A DNA stretch of 64,000 nucleotides from Lepus europaeus. Its lineage: Eukaryota > Chordata > Mammalia > Lagomorpha > Leporidae. A program made the translations under genes and the position numbers. This document shows positions 20,367 through 30,887 of this stretch, one piece after another (position 1 is the first letter of the stretch; each line of letters starts with the position of its first letter). The notes under the pieces were generated by a model. That model ran no database searches. It had not been told where the DNA came from and worked only from the letters and a program-made list of their open reading frames with translations. Location: positions 51,531,612 to 51,595,611 of the forward strand of contig NC_084847.1 of NCBI RefSeq assembly GCF_033115175.1. The letters are read 5' to 3'.

Positions 20367-22139
20367 CTAGAGGTGGGTGGGGTTCTCCAGACAAGGGTCC
20401 GTCTTGGTCATGTGCAGGACCACGGTGGGGGCCTTGTAGTGGCAGTGGGTGCCACGGCCGTAGCCCCCGGGCGCCCGGCAGGCCTTGGCCCGGGCCCGGC
20501 CAGCTGCCAACTTCCGGTGGCACAGGCTCTGCCAAGTCTGCAGAGTCTTGGAGCTCCACACCCAGACCCCGCTGGTGATGCCCACCACCAGCGACATGAA
20601 GATCTTGAGCATGAAGACGGCCACGGTGGGCACCGAGCCCCCGGGCAGGGAGCAGTCCCTGCGGCCGCCGGGCAGGGCGGCGGCGGCGCACGGCTGCTCC
20701 GTGGCACGCAGGCGCCAGTAGTCCATGTTGAGGCGCTCGTAGACGTAGCACACGATGACGCAGGTGGCCGGCACCGTGTAGAGGATGGAGAAGACCCCGA
20801 TCTTGACCATGAGCTTCTCCAGCTTCTCCGTGTTGGTGCCGCCTGTCTTCATGATCTTCCGGATGTGGAACAGGGCCACGAAGCCGGTCAGGAGGAAGCT
20901 GGTGCCCAGCACCAGGTAGCAGGAGAGGGGCACCAGCACGAAGCCCGTGAGCGCCGCGGCGTCCATGCTGGCCACGTAGCAGAGCCCGGTCAGCTCATCC
21001 CCGGCCACCTTGCGCAGCGTCAGGATGACGATGGTCTTGAGCGCCGGCAGGCCCCAGGCGGCCAGGTGGAAGTAGCTGCCGTGCGCCTCGATGGCTTCGT
21101 GGCCCCACTTCTTGCCGGCCGCCAGGAACCAGGTGAGCGTGAGGACCACCCACCAGAGCGAGCTGGCCATGCCGAAGTAGTAGAGCAGCAGGAAGACCAG
21201 GGTGCAGCCCGTGCTCTCCAAGCCCTCCTGGATCACGTAGAGCGCGCCCGCCTCCTGGTCGCAGGCCACGCTCTGCGCGCCCGCCACGGCGCGGATGAGG
21301 AAGGCCAGTGAGTAGACGTTGTAGCACATGGAGAGGAAGATGATGGGGCGCTCCGGGTACTGGAAGCGGTGCGGCTCCAGCAGGAAGGTGAGCACGGTGA
21401 AGGCGGTGGAGCAGAAGCAGAGCGCCGACCACACGGCCATCCAGACGAGCGCGAAGTCCTTGTCGCGCCGCGACCAGAACACCTCGACGCCCGGCCCGCA
21501 GCGCGGCGCGCACGAGCGGCTCCTCTCCACGTACTGGAACTTCTCGGGGTTGGCGCAGGCGCCGGCGCCGCCGCCCGCGCCCGCCTCGCCGGGGGGCCTG
21601 GCCGGCCGCGGCGCCACGGGCAGCATGCCCAGGCCCTTGTGCGGCTCGGCGGGGCCGGCCGTGGCGTTCTCGGGCGCCTCCATGCACAGCGCGTGCGGGT
21701 CGTTGCGCGTGGGCAGCCGCGCGCAGTCGAGCGAGTCGGGCCAGCCGAAGTTGAACTGCTCCATGATGGGCGCGCAGCGCAGGCGGGCCTGCTCGCACAT
21801 GGGCCGGCAGGCGGGGATGGGCGTCGAGACCTGGTCGGTGCACATGGGCGCGTACAGCGAGCACAGGAAGAAGCGCAGGTGCCCGTGGCAGCCGTACTGC
21901 ACGAGCGGCGCGAACTCGGCCAGCTCGGCGGCCGCCTCGCCTTGCGACGTGTGGCCCAGCAGGTTGGGCATGCGGGTCAGGTTGTAGCCGATGCCGCGGC
22001 ACATGGGGATCGCCACCGCCTGGCACGGCGCCGGCCCGCGCCCGCGCTCCGGGTCGAAGCGGCCGATCTCCAGCGCCGCGCCGCCCGCCGCCAGCAGCTG
22101 CCACAGCAGCAGCGCCCCGCGGAGCGGCGACGCGGCCAT
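20367..22139 (-). CDS. FZD9: FZD9, Frizzled-9 Wnt receptor, intronless, complete
   Basis: Seven-pass plasma-membrane receptor for Wnt ligands, signalling through Dishevelled. 590 codons in one exon, as usual for FZD9. Signal peptide about 1-22 (MAASPLRGALLLWQLL). Cysteine-rich Wnt-binding domain with ten Cys at 39, 47, 84, 93, 100, 111, 115, 122, 139 and 152. N-glycosylation sequons at N53 and N158. Seven hydrophobic segments near 229-251, 263-283, 312-335, 355-377, 398-422, 444-468 and 505-528. Dishevelled-binding KTxxxW is KTLQTW at 531-536. The C terminus ENPTHL is PDZ-ligand-like. The start at 22139 is chosen because the signal peptide follows it directly. The frame is open 56 codons further upstream, but that part is Arg/Gly/Pro-rich leader. 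It is tail to tail with BAZ1B, matching known synteny. Confidence 0.98.
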   Translation of the reverse strand: MAASPLRGALLLWQLLAAGGAALEIGRFDPERGRGPAPCQAVAIPMCRGIGYNLTRMPNLLGHTSQGEAAAELAEFAPLVQYGCHGHLRFFLCSLYAPMCTDQVSTPIPACRPMCEQARLRCAPIMEQFNFGWPDSLDCARLPTRNDPHALCMEAPENATAGPAEPHKGLGMLPVAPRPARPPGEAGAGGGAGACANPEKFQYVERSRSCAPRCGPGVEVFWSRRDKDFALVWMAVWSALCFCSTAFTVLTFLLEPHRFQYPERPIIFLSMCYNVYSLAFLIRAVAGAQSVACDQEAGALYVIQEGLESTGCTLVFLLLYYFGMASSLWWVVLTLTWFLAAGKKWGHEAIEAHGSYFHLAAWGLPALKTIVILTLRKVAGDELTGLCYVASMDAAALTGFVLVPLSCYLVLGTSFLLTGFVALFHIRKIMKTGGTNTEKLEKLMVKIGVFSILYTVPATCVIVCYVYERLNMDYWRLRATEQPCAAAALPGGRRDCSLPGGSVPTVAVFMLKIFMSLVVGITSGVWVWSSKTLQTWQSLCHRKLAAGRARAKACRAPGGYGRGTHCHYKAPTVVLHMTKTDPCLENPTHL

Positions 22140-22520
22140 CCCGGGCAGCCCCGGCTCACTCGGGCCGCGCCGTCCCGCGCCCCCGTGCCTGCCCGCCACG
22201 TCGCGGTGCGCGGGCCATCGCCGAGCCGCCCCCGCCGCCACCACCCACGTGTGTCCGGGCGCCGCCGGGAGCCGCGGGCAGCGCGCGGACAGCCGCCCGA
22301 GGCGCAAGAGGGGCCGAGCCCGCCGAGCCGCCGCCGCTCCAGCCGCCGCCGAGCCAGAGCGGGCGCCGTCTCCCCGCGGCCGCGGCTACAAACCCCGGGG
22401 CGGGGCTCGCGGCGGGGCCACGCCCAGGGGCGGGGCCTCCTGGCCGCCGAGCACGCCCCCCGCCGGACTTTAAAGGCACAGCATCTCGCAGCCCGGCGGG
22501 AGGCCAGGGTGCCTGGGAGG
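22140..22520 (-). promoter_or_regulatory. FZD9: FZD9 5' leader and CpG-rich promoter region
   Basis: Dense in CpG. GC boxes (GGGGCGGGG on +) at 22397-22405 and 22427-22435, and a TATA-like TTTAAA at 22469-22474, about 330 bases before the ATG. This fits a CpG-island promoter. The transcription start is not visible from sequence alone. Confidence 0.65.
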
Positions 22521-22724
22521 CGCCGTCTGCCTGCTCCCCACGCGTTGCCCCTCGGCTGCCCAGCTTGTCCCTGCGGCAGGGCCGGTCTGCGGGAGGCTCC
22601 CCCGCTGCCCACACGCCCGTCCGCGCCGCCTCTTCCTCTACCCCAGGGGAGCAGGGGGGAAGCCACTTCTAAGGTGTCCACTTTCCGCCTTGGGCGCAGT
22701 GACAGCCCGAGCTAGCCTCCGCCA

Positions 22725-22800
22725 CTTCACCGATTGCACCTGACCTCGGGCTCCTGTCTGCGAGCCTCAGTTTCCTCTTGTGTACAGCAGACAGGCGGTC
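22725..22800 (+). repeat. MIR-like SINE fragment
   Basis: Contains gagcctcagtttcctct, close to the conserved MIR core, in sense orientation. Old and degraded. Confidence 0.45.
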
Positions 22801-22859
22801 ACACAACTGTGCACCTGCTTTGGGCCCGCGACGCCCCCCCCCCCCCCCCGTCGTCCCGT

Positions 22860-22930
22860 AGTCACTGTCCCCATTTCCAGGTGTGTAACCTGAGGCTCCG
22901 AGAGGGCTGGCCACAGCTACTGAGTGTTTT
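22860..22930 (-). repeat. MIR-like SINE fragment, antisense
   Basis: Contains tgtccccatttccaggtg and cctgaggctccgagaggg, resembling the reverse complement of the MIR core. Confidence 0.45.
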
Positions 22931-23189
22931 CTCTTTGGGATTGTCTGGCTCCAGACCCCACATGGCTCTCCCAAGATCCTTGTTGTCACCCCAGCGCCTC
23001 TCCCGAGGGCGCCCCTCAGAGCTGCCGTGGTTCCCAGGTAGCGCTACAGGGACAACCCAAGTGGCACGGGTAGGCCACCAAGGGGCCTTGCTCCGGGACC
23101 CCCCAGACGCTGGTATTCCCGCCCTCCCAGCTGTGCCCACCCCTTCAGCTCCGGCTTGGATTCCAAGAGAGTGCTTAGCCACCTGTCAT

Positions 23190-23290
23190 AGTCTTAGAGG
23201 GAATCTGGTACCCATTTTATAGGTGAGAAACCGAGGCTCGGAGAAGTTGGAGTGTTAGTCCAGGACTACATAGCTCACAAGGGGCGGGCT
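23190..23290 (-). repeat. MIR fragment, antisense
   Basis: cccattttataggtgag, then aaccgaggctcggagaag, matches the reversed MIR core well. It continues into agctcacaaggggc. Confidence 0.65.
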
Positions 23291-23905
23291 GGGCATTTAG
23301 AGTCTCCCCTGCCCGTCGCCACCCCCAGAGGAACGGCACCCGCCCCGCTGGCCCGGTGAGCCGGAGCCTGTGAGGAGACGGTGGTGGTGGTGAGGGGGAG
23401 AACGCGGGACTGCCATCTCCCACACGTTCCTAAGTTAGTGCTCTTGGAGCTGTGCTGGCATCCGGGAAGGGACAAGGACAGGGAAATGCTGTCCCCAGCA
23501 CACACCTGGCCCCCCCTCTCAAGGGAGGTCAAGGGCAGGAGTGTGGCTCCTCTGGAGAAAGGACCCAGCTTTGACCACCCGGAGCTTCCCAAATGTCAGG
23601 CACTCCCCACTGTGTTGGCAGTGGCAGCGGGAGCCCAGGCAGGGCCCCCCACCCCCCACCATGCCCCAGAGACAAGCAGGGTCCAGCCTCCAAGCCTCTG
23701 GTTCCCTCTCACCCCGATCTCCCTGGACAGGGCCAGAGGCTCTGCTCTGGGGGCCGGGGTCCCCGCACACTCTGAGCCCGCCTTGCGCCTGCCCGTACAA
23801 ATATTTGTTTCTTTGGCTCTAGCCCGAAGAGGCATCCAGGTGCCTGAATGGCAGTGTGGCTCCGCCCAGCCGCCTCGCCCCCAGCCAGGGGCTGTGGGAG
23901 TTCGG

Positions 23906-23931
23906 GTGTGTGTGTGTGTGTGTGTGTGTGA
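23906..23931. repeat. (GT)n microsatellite
   Basis: About twelve uninterrupted GT units after a cggg. Such alternating purine-pyrimidine tracts can adopt Z-DNA and vary in length. Confidence 0.9.
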
Positions 23932-24005
23932 GATCACATGCCACGCCCCCTATGGTGGAGAGCAGGGCGGGGAGGGCGTCCCTGGGGCCGTGGGATGCCA
24001 GGCCA

Positions 24006-24019
24006 GTCGCCATGGCAAC
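24006..24019. promoter_or_regulatory. RFX X-box-like palindrome
   Basis: GTCGCCATGGCAAC differs at one base from the ideal palindromic RFX-family X-box (GTTGCCATGGCAAC). It is about 1.87 kb upstream of the FZD9 start codon, in repeat-free DNA. A candidate enhancer site; binding is inferred only. Confidence 0.5.
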
Positions 24020-25243
24020 AGCCGCTCCTGGGAAGCCAGAGGTGGGGGGTGGACCGGCCCTGCCCCCGTGCAGATGGGTTCTGGGGCCGCCTGCCCACCC
24101 ACCCGGCATTGTCACTGGATCCCCTCTTTACAAAGGGGAACAATGCCCAAGGCGCTCACTGAAAGGGAGACTATGAGGACCTCAATGCCCAGCCCGGCCC
24201 TGCTCCCTGGGCAGACGGGGCCCCTGAGACGCTGGCCCTGGGAATGGAGTCTCCTCCCTGGGGCGGCGGGGTGGGGGGGAGCCTCCCTGGGGGGTGCCTC
24301 CCTCCCTGGGGGTCTTGGATGGACCCAGGTGCCCTGCACGTGTGGGAAGGCCCAGCCTTCCCAGCCCTCCCACCCTGGCCCTGGCCCTCTGCAGGCTCCT
24401 CTGAATATCACCGCCTAGACTACAGCCAGCACTCAGTGCCGCCGGGACACATGCCAGCCCCCTGGGGACAAGCCCTTCCCTCCCCCATCACCCTTCCCCT
24501 ACCTCCCCCCAGCTCAGCTCTGATGTTGCCTCCCCCAGGACACCCCAGACTCAGGCTCCCATCCCCAGCCGGGCCGCTGCACCTGTGTCTGGCTCCCTGT
24601 GAGCTGGGGGCTGCGGGGTGCGGTTTCCGGAGGTAAGGACCAGGCTGTGCCTCCTCCGCACCCCTCACCCCTCTGGGCACCTGACCTGGCTCCCATAAAC
24701 GTGTGCTGGGTTGGGTGCCAAGAATGTGGGGTTGAGAAGGGGGCCAAAGGTCCTTCTGGAAGAAACCGAAGGCACGTGGGGGGCCCGAGGTTGGGGAAGG
24801 GGTGTTGGTCGGACTTGGGGACAGAGCTGCCCATGTGACTGTGTGTGGGTGCACACACGTGCAGGTGCCTGGTTATACCTGTGTGTGCACACAATCCTGG
24901 TGCACAGAGGCAGGGCTGGGCAAGACTGGGGTGGGGCTGCAGCTTGAGCTCTGGTTCTGACTCAGTTTCCCTTTATGGGGTGTCAAGGGGCGGACTGGAC
25001 TGTGTTCGTTACTAAGGAAGAGTTTCAACGACTCCTCTTAAGGGCACTGACTGCTGTCGCCAGTTACTCCACACTGGAAGCGGGCGGTGAAGCAGAGCAA
25101 CCATCACCCCCCGCCCCTGGCAGCGCAGGCCCTGGGACAGGCAGTCTGGGGGGTCAAGCGCCAGTTTGGGACTTTCGTTTTCCCCGGAGAGCTGATACCA
25201 TATACAGTACACCTTGCATGGGGCGTGAGAAAAGTAAAAGCAA

Positions 25244-25558
25244 GGGCCCGGCGCTGTGGCATAGCAGATGAAGCCGGTACCTGCAGTGTCAGCATCCCAA
25301 AGTGGCGCCGGTTCAAATCCCAGCTGCTCCACTTCCGATCCAGCTCTCTGCTATGGCCTGGGAAAGCAGTGGAAGATGGTCCAGGTCCTTGGGCTCCTGC
25401 ACCCGCGTGGGAGACCTGGAAGAAGCTCCTGGCTTCGGGTTGGTGCAGCCCCAGTCATTGTGGCCAACTGGAGAGTGAGCCAGTGGATGGAGGACCTCTC
25501 TCTCTCTCTCTGCCTCTCCTTCTCTCTCTCTTTCAAATAAATAAACAAATAAATAAAA
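25244..25558 (+). repeat. C-SINE, sense
   Basis: Starts ggcccggcgctgtggcatag, has the tRNA-like B box ggttcaaatcccagc, a CT-rich stretch and an (AAATA)n tail. Confidence 0.9.
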
Positions 25559-25748
25559 AGAAGTAATACAGCAACTTTAAAAAGGTGAAGGTGAAATGCT
25601 GGCGGTGGAACCCAGGTGGCGGGCACTGAGTGCCCACTGTAAATTCTGTCCCTCTCTCCTCCGTAATGTTTAATCTTCATAATAAAATATCAGAAAAAAT
25701 TTCATCATGAACTTCTTTCCGTGTCCGCACAGAAGAGATAGGACTCTT

Positions 25749-25912
25749 TTTTTTTTTTTAAAGTATTTATTTATTTGAAAGGCAGAGTTAGAGAGAGGGA
25801 GGGAGAGAGAGAGAGAGAGAGGTCTTCCATCTGCTGGTTCACTCCCCAGATGGCCGCAATGGCCGGGGCTGGGCCAGGCTGAAGCCAGGAGCCAGGAGCT
25901 CCATCCAGTTTA
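25749..25912 (-). repeat. C-SINE, antisense, truncated
   Basis: Begins with T-run, taaagtatttatttatttg and a GA-rich tract, then gttcactccccagatggccg. It stops after the ggagccaggagctcc block, so the tRNA-related half is missing. Confidence 0.85.
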
Positions 25913-26303
25913 CAGAAAACGTTTGCCGGTGGCTCAGTGGGCTCGCGCTCTTATTTCTGGGGCATGGAGTTGGGGAACTCGATGACTGGGTCGGTGGGCC
26001 TGTGACTTTTCGTACGGCCTCACAGAGGGGCGTTGGTGACACTCTAGAAAAACTGCCCAGTCCACCGGGTCCTCAGACACCTCGCGGGCACGGGTGTCAA
26101 AAAGTGTACCCCATCCCTGGGGTCGGGCCGGCACGAGCTGCCGCCACCCCGGGTTGGTTTGCTTTTGTTTTTATCTCAGCGCAGTGTTAATGTGAACTTT
26201 TCACGGCAGACACGGAGTGAGCACTCGCTCAGGGCGGGGCGCAGGCTGGGCTGGGCGCTGGGGGACACGGGATGGACAAGGGCAGCTGGCAGCCCAGCCA
26301 GAA

Positions 26304-26318
26304 CAGCGCCCCCTGCAG
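26304..26318 (-). promoter_or_regulatory. CTCF-like motif, minus orientation
   Basis: CAGCGCCCCCTGCAG, the same 15-mer as at 19909-19923 and in the same orientation, in unique DNA upstream of FZD9. Confidence 0.5.
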
Positions 26319-26439
26319 TGCCAGCTGATGACTGCAACCAGAGAGGGAAGCCAGGTGGGAGCCAGGTAGACAGGGAGCCCTGGCAGGGAGGGGGTGCAGG
26401 GTGCAGGGTGCAGGGCCCGGCAGGCGGGGGTCACACGCC

Positions 26440-26620
26440 GGCCGGGGGAGCCGCTGGGAAGGGGCGTGGGCCGGGCGCAGGGCGGCCCCGTGCGGGCTCG
26501 CGGGAGCCAGGCTGCCCCGGGCGGGCGGGAGGCGCCGAGCGCGCTCAAAGTCGCTTTTGTGCAGCCGGGCGAGCTCCTGTTTCGTTGACGTTGGACCCCG
26601 CCGCTTATTTATCCAACTCG
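26440..26620. promoter_or_regulatory. CpG-rich element of unknown role
   Basis: Many CpGs in a short span, ending in tcgttgacgttgg and cttatttatcc. It is not attached to any recognisable exon. It could be an orphan CpG island or enhancer. Confidence 0.35.
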
Positions 26621-27533
26621 AGGGGAAGTTCAGCAGCGGCAGGGGAAAAAAAATAACCCGGGCTGCCGAGCAAGGGAGCAGGAAAGAGGCCCCCGCTGGC
26701 CGCCCCTCCTGGCCCTGCCCTGCCCAGGGGGCCCAGGCAGGAGCGGGGGCTCAGCGGCCGGCCTCAGGCTGCCCCCCCATCCCGGAGGCTGGACGCCGGC
26801 TTCTCCCAAGAAAAGCATCCATCCGCCTCCTGGGTCCCCTCTGCCCAGCCCCGGCCTGGGGGCCGCTCCAGAGCAGGTGGTCCCCAGGGTGCCCCTGGGC
26901 CACTCTGAGCCCTGTGGCCAGCCTCGGAGCCTGGCTCTGGGCCCCTGCGGCCTCTCGGGGCGGGAGAGCCGAATCCCAGCAGGGCCTGGCAGATGTGGTG
27001 GTGTGACCTTCAGCCACCGCACGCCGTGTCCTCCTGTGGCCAGCGGCTGGCTGGCATGGCAGGAAAGGCGTGGGGCCTCCTCTCACCACCCCAGGCCACC
27101 TCTGGGGGTGGGGGTGGGCAAGGCTGGGCCCCGGGGAGGGGGGAGTGTCAGGCCCTGGTTGGAGGGGCACACAGCCCTTTGCCACGCCCCTCACCTCGCC
27201 CTGGGCACTTCAGCCTGGCCAGGGCCGGATTGGGCTGCAGGGCCTGGACAAAGGCCCCCCTTTCCACCGCCCTGGGGTTGGCACAGCAAGGAGACCTCCC
27301 CACGGGGCACGTGGCTGCCCACCCCCGCGTCCCCGGCTGATCGGAGTGGTGTGTGTCCCCGCGCTGGAAGTGTAACCCCCCCGAATTCCTACATTGGTGC
27401 AATGGAGGTGGGAGTTTTGGGAGGGGATTAGGGTCAAAGGAGGTCATGGGAGGGGGGACCGCAGGATGGGGCGCTAGTGGCTGTGTAAGAAGAGGGAGAG
27501 CGACCCCGGCTGGCAGCCGGCTGCACCTCCGTG

Positions 27534-27549
27534 GGGCGCCCTCTGCCGT
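27534..27549 (-). promoter_or_regulatory. CTCF-like motif, minus orientation
   Basis: ggcgccctctgccgtg is the reverse complement of the CTCF variant CAGAGGGCGCC. Confidence 0.4.
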
Positions 27550-27964
27550 GTCACGGAGCCAGCGCTCCGGCCACGGCCTCGGCCTCGCCAGCCTTTGGGG
27601 GCTGTGACAAATAAACATCTTGGACACCCATGGGTGCAGCTGGAACAGCTGCACATGCGCACCCGGCCTGCGCTGCCCTCCTGTGGGGTGGGGGGGCTGC
27701 CCGGGGTCCTAGGCTTCCCTCTCCACCTCTGAGCCTGGGCACGGCCAGGCTGTCCCCTCGCGGGGGCTCCTTCCCTCACCCAGCCCCCGACACACCAACG
27801 CCTCCTCAGGGCATGCTCCAGCTTTGCCCCCACCTCACCTACCCCGCCCCAGCATTTGCCACTGCGTCTCTGGGGTCCCTGTTGTCCCCACCTCCACCCC
27901 ACCCGCCAAGCAGAGGGGCTGGTGCACGGGGTGCGGGGTGCTTTGAGGCCTGCAGGCCACCTGA

Positions 27965-28195
27965 GAGGGCCTGGTGTGTCCCAGCTCCCTGCTGATGTGC
28001 ACCCCGGGAGGCGGCAGGTGACGGCCCAAGTGCTTGGGTCCCTGCCACCCACCTGGGAGGCCCGGATGGAACTCCTGGCTCCTGGCTTTGGCTCAGACCA
28101 GCCCTGGCTGTTGCATCATTGGGAGAGTGAACCAGAGGATGGAAGATTGATCTCGCTCTCTGTCTCTCAAACCAGAGGGAAATAAAGTTTAAAAC
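27965..28195 (+). repeat. Old C-SINE, sense, 5' truncated
   Basis: cagctccctgctgatgtgc, then caagtgcttgggtccctgc and tggctcctggctttggc, ending in a CT-rich stretch. Diverged from the young copies. Confidence 0.8.
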
Positions 28196-28198
28196 ACT

Positions 28199-28482
28199 AG
28201 GGGTCAGCGCTGTGGTGTAGTAGGCTAAACCCATATGGGCACCGGTTCAAATCCCGGCTGTTCCACTTCCAATCCAGCTCCCTGTTAATGCAGCGCAAGA
28301 CGGCCCCAAGTGCTTGGGCCCCTGCACCTGCGTGGGAGACCTGGAAGAAGCTCCTGGCTCCTGGCTTCAGATTGGCCCAGCTCCGGCCATTGTGACCATC
28401 TGGGGAGTGAACCAGCAGATGGAAGACCTCTCTCTCTCTCTCTGCCTCTCAAATACATAAATAAATCTTTATAGTAAAAAAG
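28199..28482 (+). repeat. C-SINE, sense
   Basis: ggggtcagcgctgtggtgtag to aaatacataaataaatc, directly after the older sense copy. It lacks part of the A-box region. Confidence 0.88.
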
Positions 28483-29099
28483 TCTGTTGAATGAAGACCT
28501 CTGGAAACAGGAGGCGACCAAGGTGCTGGCCTCGGCCCTGGACCTGCTGGCTGGGGTCTGGGGGCTCACACAGCCTTGTCCCTCTCTTCCAGCTCCTCCT
28601 CCATTCGCCTGGGAGCTGTGGCTGCACAGCCATGGCCGGGGGTGGGGAGGGGGCACAGCCCAGTCCCAGAGCACCGCAAGGTGGCCCCCGAGACCCCAGC
28701 ATGGCGGCTGCTGCTCTGGCAGCTCAGCCTCGCCGCCATCTCTGGACCCTTCTGGGGCTGGGGTCCCTCTGCCCTCCCTGCCCTCCCGCCTCGGAGCTGC
28801 CCCCACCCCGTCCCTGGGCCCTGTGGGGGCTTCCTGTTGGCAGGAGCTCCTCTGGTCCTCAGGGACATGGAGACTGAGTGGGGCGGGGGCGGGCTGAGAG
28901 GTGGGGCTGTGTCTCTGCCTGCCCCCCCACCCCACCCCACGGCCAGGGCCGCTTGCCGCCCTGCAGGTCTGCAGGCCTCCCTGGCACAGAGGGCTGCGGC
29001 GGCTCCGGACAGGGGGCTCTCAGAGGCGTCCCTGTGGGGATAGCTCGGGGAGGCCCTCGGCTGTCCCAGGCCTGGGGGCCGGTACTGCGCTCAGCAGGT

Positions 29100-29163
29100 T
29101 AAGATTGGTTATTTGAAAGGTTGAGTGACAGACAGGGAAGGAGAGTTGGGGGCGGGGGGCAGG

Positions 29164-29203
<40 letters not shown>

Positions 29204-29435
29204 CTTCCATCTGCTGGTTCACTCCCCAAATGGCCACAATGGCTGGAGCTGTGCCAGGCGGAAGCCAGGAGCCAGGCGCTCCACCCAGGCTCCCCTGCAG
29301 GCAGCAGGGGCCCAGGCACCGGGGCCGTGTTCTGCTGCCTCCCAGGTGCACATCAGCAGGGAGCTGGATGTGGGATGTGGGTGTCCCGAGCGGCGACCTC
29401 CCATCGGAGCCACACGCCCGTCCCCGCCACCCCAG
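29100..29435 (-). repeat. C-SINE, antisense, with (GA)n
   Basis: Starts ttatttgaaaggttgag, with a long uninterrupted GA microsatellite at 29166-29201, then the usual SINE body in reverse. Confidence 0.88.
29166..29201. repeat. (GA)n microsatellite
   Basis: About eighteen GA units grown from the CT-rich tail of the antisense C-SINE. Confidence 0.9.
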
Positions 29436-29808
29436 CGTCCTCCTTCCGTGGGATTTAGGTCCCACAGGGGGAAAAATAAATGAAGACTTACATTTTCTGC
29501 TGCACTGGTGAAAGATGAATAATTAATATCGTATATGAAAACACTGGCGGCCTAAGAGTGCACGCTTTTCCTTCTGAAGTCTAAGGCAATGAGAACACGT
29601 TGGCGGCGGGCTCGGGGCGTGGGGCTCGGGGCTTAGGGAGTGGGGCACTGGGTATGATAAAAGTGAGGGATCTGGCCCACGGGGCATCCCCAGGCTCCCC
29701 ACACCCCCAGCCCACGAGGAGTCGCTGAGCTCAGCCCGCCGAGGCGGGGGGCCCATCCCCTGCTGACGGAGGCTTTGCTCAGCTCAGTGTCCTAGTGAGG
29801 TCACTCAT
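29436..29808. other. Unique intergenic stretch
   Basis: AT-rich at 29470-29560 (taattaatatcgtatatg), then GC-rich. No repeat or gene recognised. Confidence 0.5.
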
Positions 29809-29945
29809 GGGGGAGAGAGAGAGAGAGAGACAGAAGAGAGAGAGGCCTTCCGTCCGCTGGGTCGCGAACCGGAGCAGCAGGGACTGGAATCCGCATTGCG
29901 CTGTCTTAAATACCCGAGGTTAGAAATCGCACGTGCAGGCCGGGC
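29809..29945 (-). repeat. C-SINE fragment, antisense, internally deleted
   Basis: GA-rich tract and ggccttccgtccgctggg jump directly to ggagcagcagggactgg. The central SINE body is therefore deleted. Confidence 0.7.
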
Positions 29946-30246
29946 ATCCGTGGGTGCCACCAAGCAAGGGTGAAAGACGTTTGGAGGAAGCATTGTGTCC
30001 GCACGGAACGCGTGCCGGCTGTTCTGGGCCAGCCTCGTCATCGCGGTAGGTGTCAGGAGCAGCCATATAGGCCGTAAAGTCCCCGGGGCTGTGTGCAGCT
30101 TCCGTGCCAATCCTGCGCCCTTGGATGGGAGGGACAAGGACATCCTTGGATGTCGCTACCCACAGCAGGTCCTGCAGCCAGCCCCCCGCTCGACAACCGT
30201 ATACTGCGCTTTCTCTTTAAATAGAGCAAGAGTAGAAGTCCGTGTT
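29946..30246. other. Unique intergenic stretch
   Basis: No repeat or gene recognised. It ends in the 5' target duplication of the next C-SINE. Confidence 0.45.
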
Positions 30247-30590
30247 TGGCGGCGCCACCGTGGCTTAACAGGCTAATCCTCTGCCTTGCGGCGCTGGCAC
30301 ACTGGGTTCTAGTCCCGGTCGGGGCGCCGGATTCTGTCCCGGTTGCCCCTCTTCCAGGCCAGCTCTCTGCTATGGCCTGGGAGTGCAGTGGAGGATGGCC
30401 CAAGTCCTTGGGCCCTGCACCCGCATGGGAGACCAGGAGAAGCACCTGGCTCCTGGCTTCGGATCAGCACGATGCGCCGGCCGCAGCGGCCACTGGAGGG
30501 TGAACCAACGGCAAAAAGGAAGACCTTTCTCTCTGTCTCTCTCTCTCACTATCCACTCTGCCTGTCAAAAAAAAAAAAAAAAAAAAAAAG
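30247..30590 (+). repeat. Young C-SINE, sense, with target duplication
   Basis: Starts tggcggcgccaccgtggc and ends in A20. It is flanked on both sides by agtccgtgtt, a target-site duplication. Confidence 0.93.
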
Positions 30591-30600
30591 TCCGTGTTAC

Positions 30601-30887
30601 GACACAGCTGATGCTGCTGGAGACACCGGCGTCCCATAGGAGCGCTGGTTCGAGTCCCGGCTGCTCCGCTTCCCATCCCGCTCCCTGCTGATACACCTGG
30701 GAAAGCAGTGGAAGATGGGCCAAGTGCTTGGGCCCCTGCACCCACGTGGGAGACCGGGAAGAGCTCCTGGCTCCTGGCTTTGCCTGGCCCGGCCCTGCTG
30801 TTGTGGCCGTTTGGGGAGTGAACCAGTGGATGGAAGACCTCTCTCTCTCTCTGCCTTTCAAATAAATAAATCTTGGGGAAAAAAAAG
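30601..30887 (+). repeat. C-SINE, sense, older
   Basis: cagctgatgctgctggag to caaataaataaatcttgg, immediately after the younger copy, so two head-to-tail elements. Confidence 0.85.

Larger units (their letters stand above)
22521..25243. other. Intergenic DNA upstream of FZD9
   Basis: GC-rich, mostly without young repeats. It holds MIR-like fragments, a C run at 22832-22849, a GT microsatellite and an RFX-type X-box. No coding gene is recognised on either strand. FKBP6 is the expected neighbour on this side in human, and no exon of it is recognisable here. Confidence 0.6.
25913..27964. other. Intergenic DNA with a CpG-rich patch
   Basis: No SINE or gene recognised over 2 kb. It includes a CpG-rich patch near 26440-26620 and two CTCF-like motifs. 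Confidence 0.55.

Noticed and set aside
21369-22715. 448-codon plus-strand frame and other long frames opposite FZD9
   Set aside because: Shadows of the GC-rich FZD9 coding strand; composition of Arg/Ala/Gly with no family resemblance.
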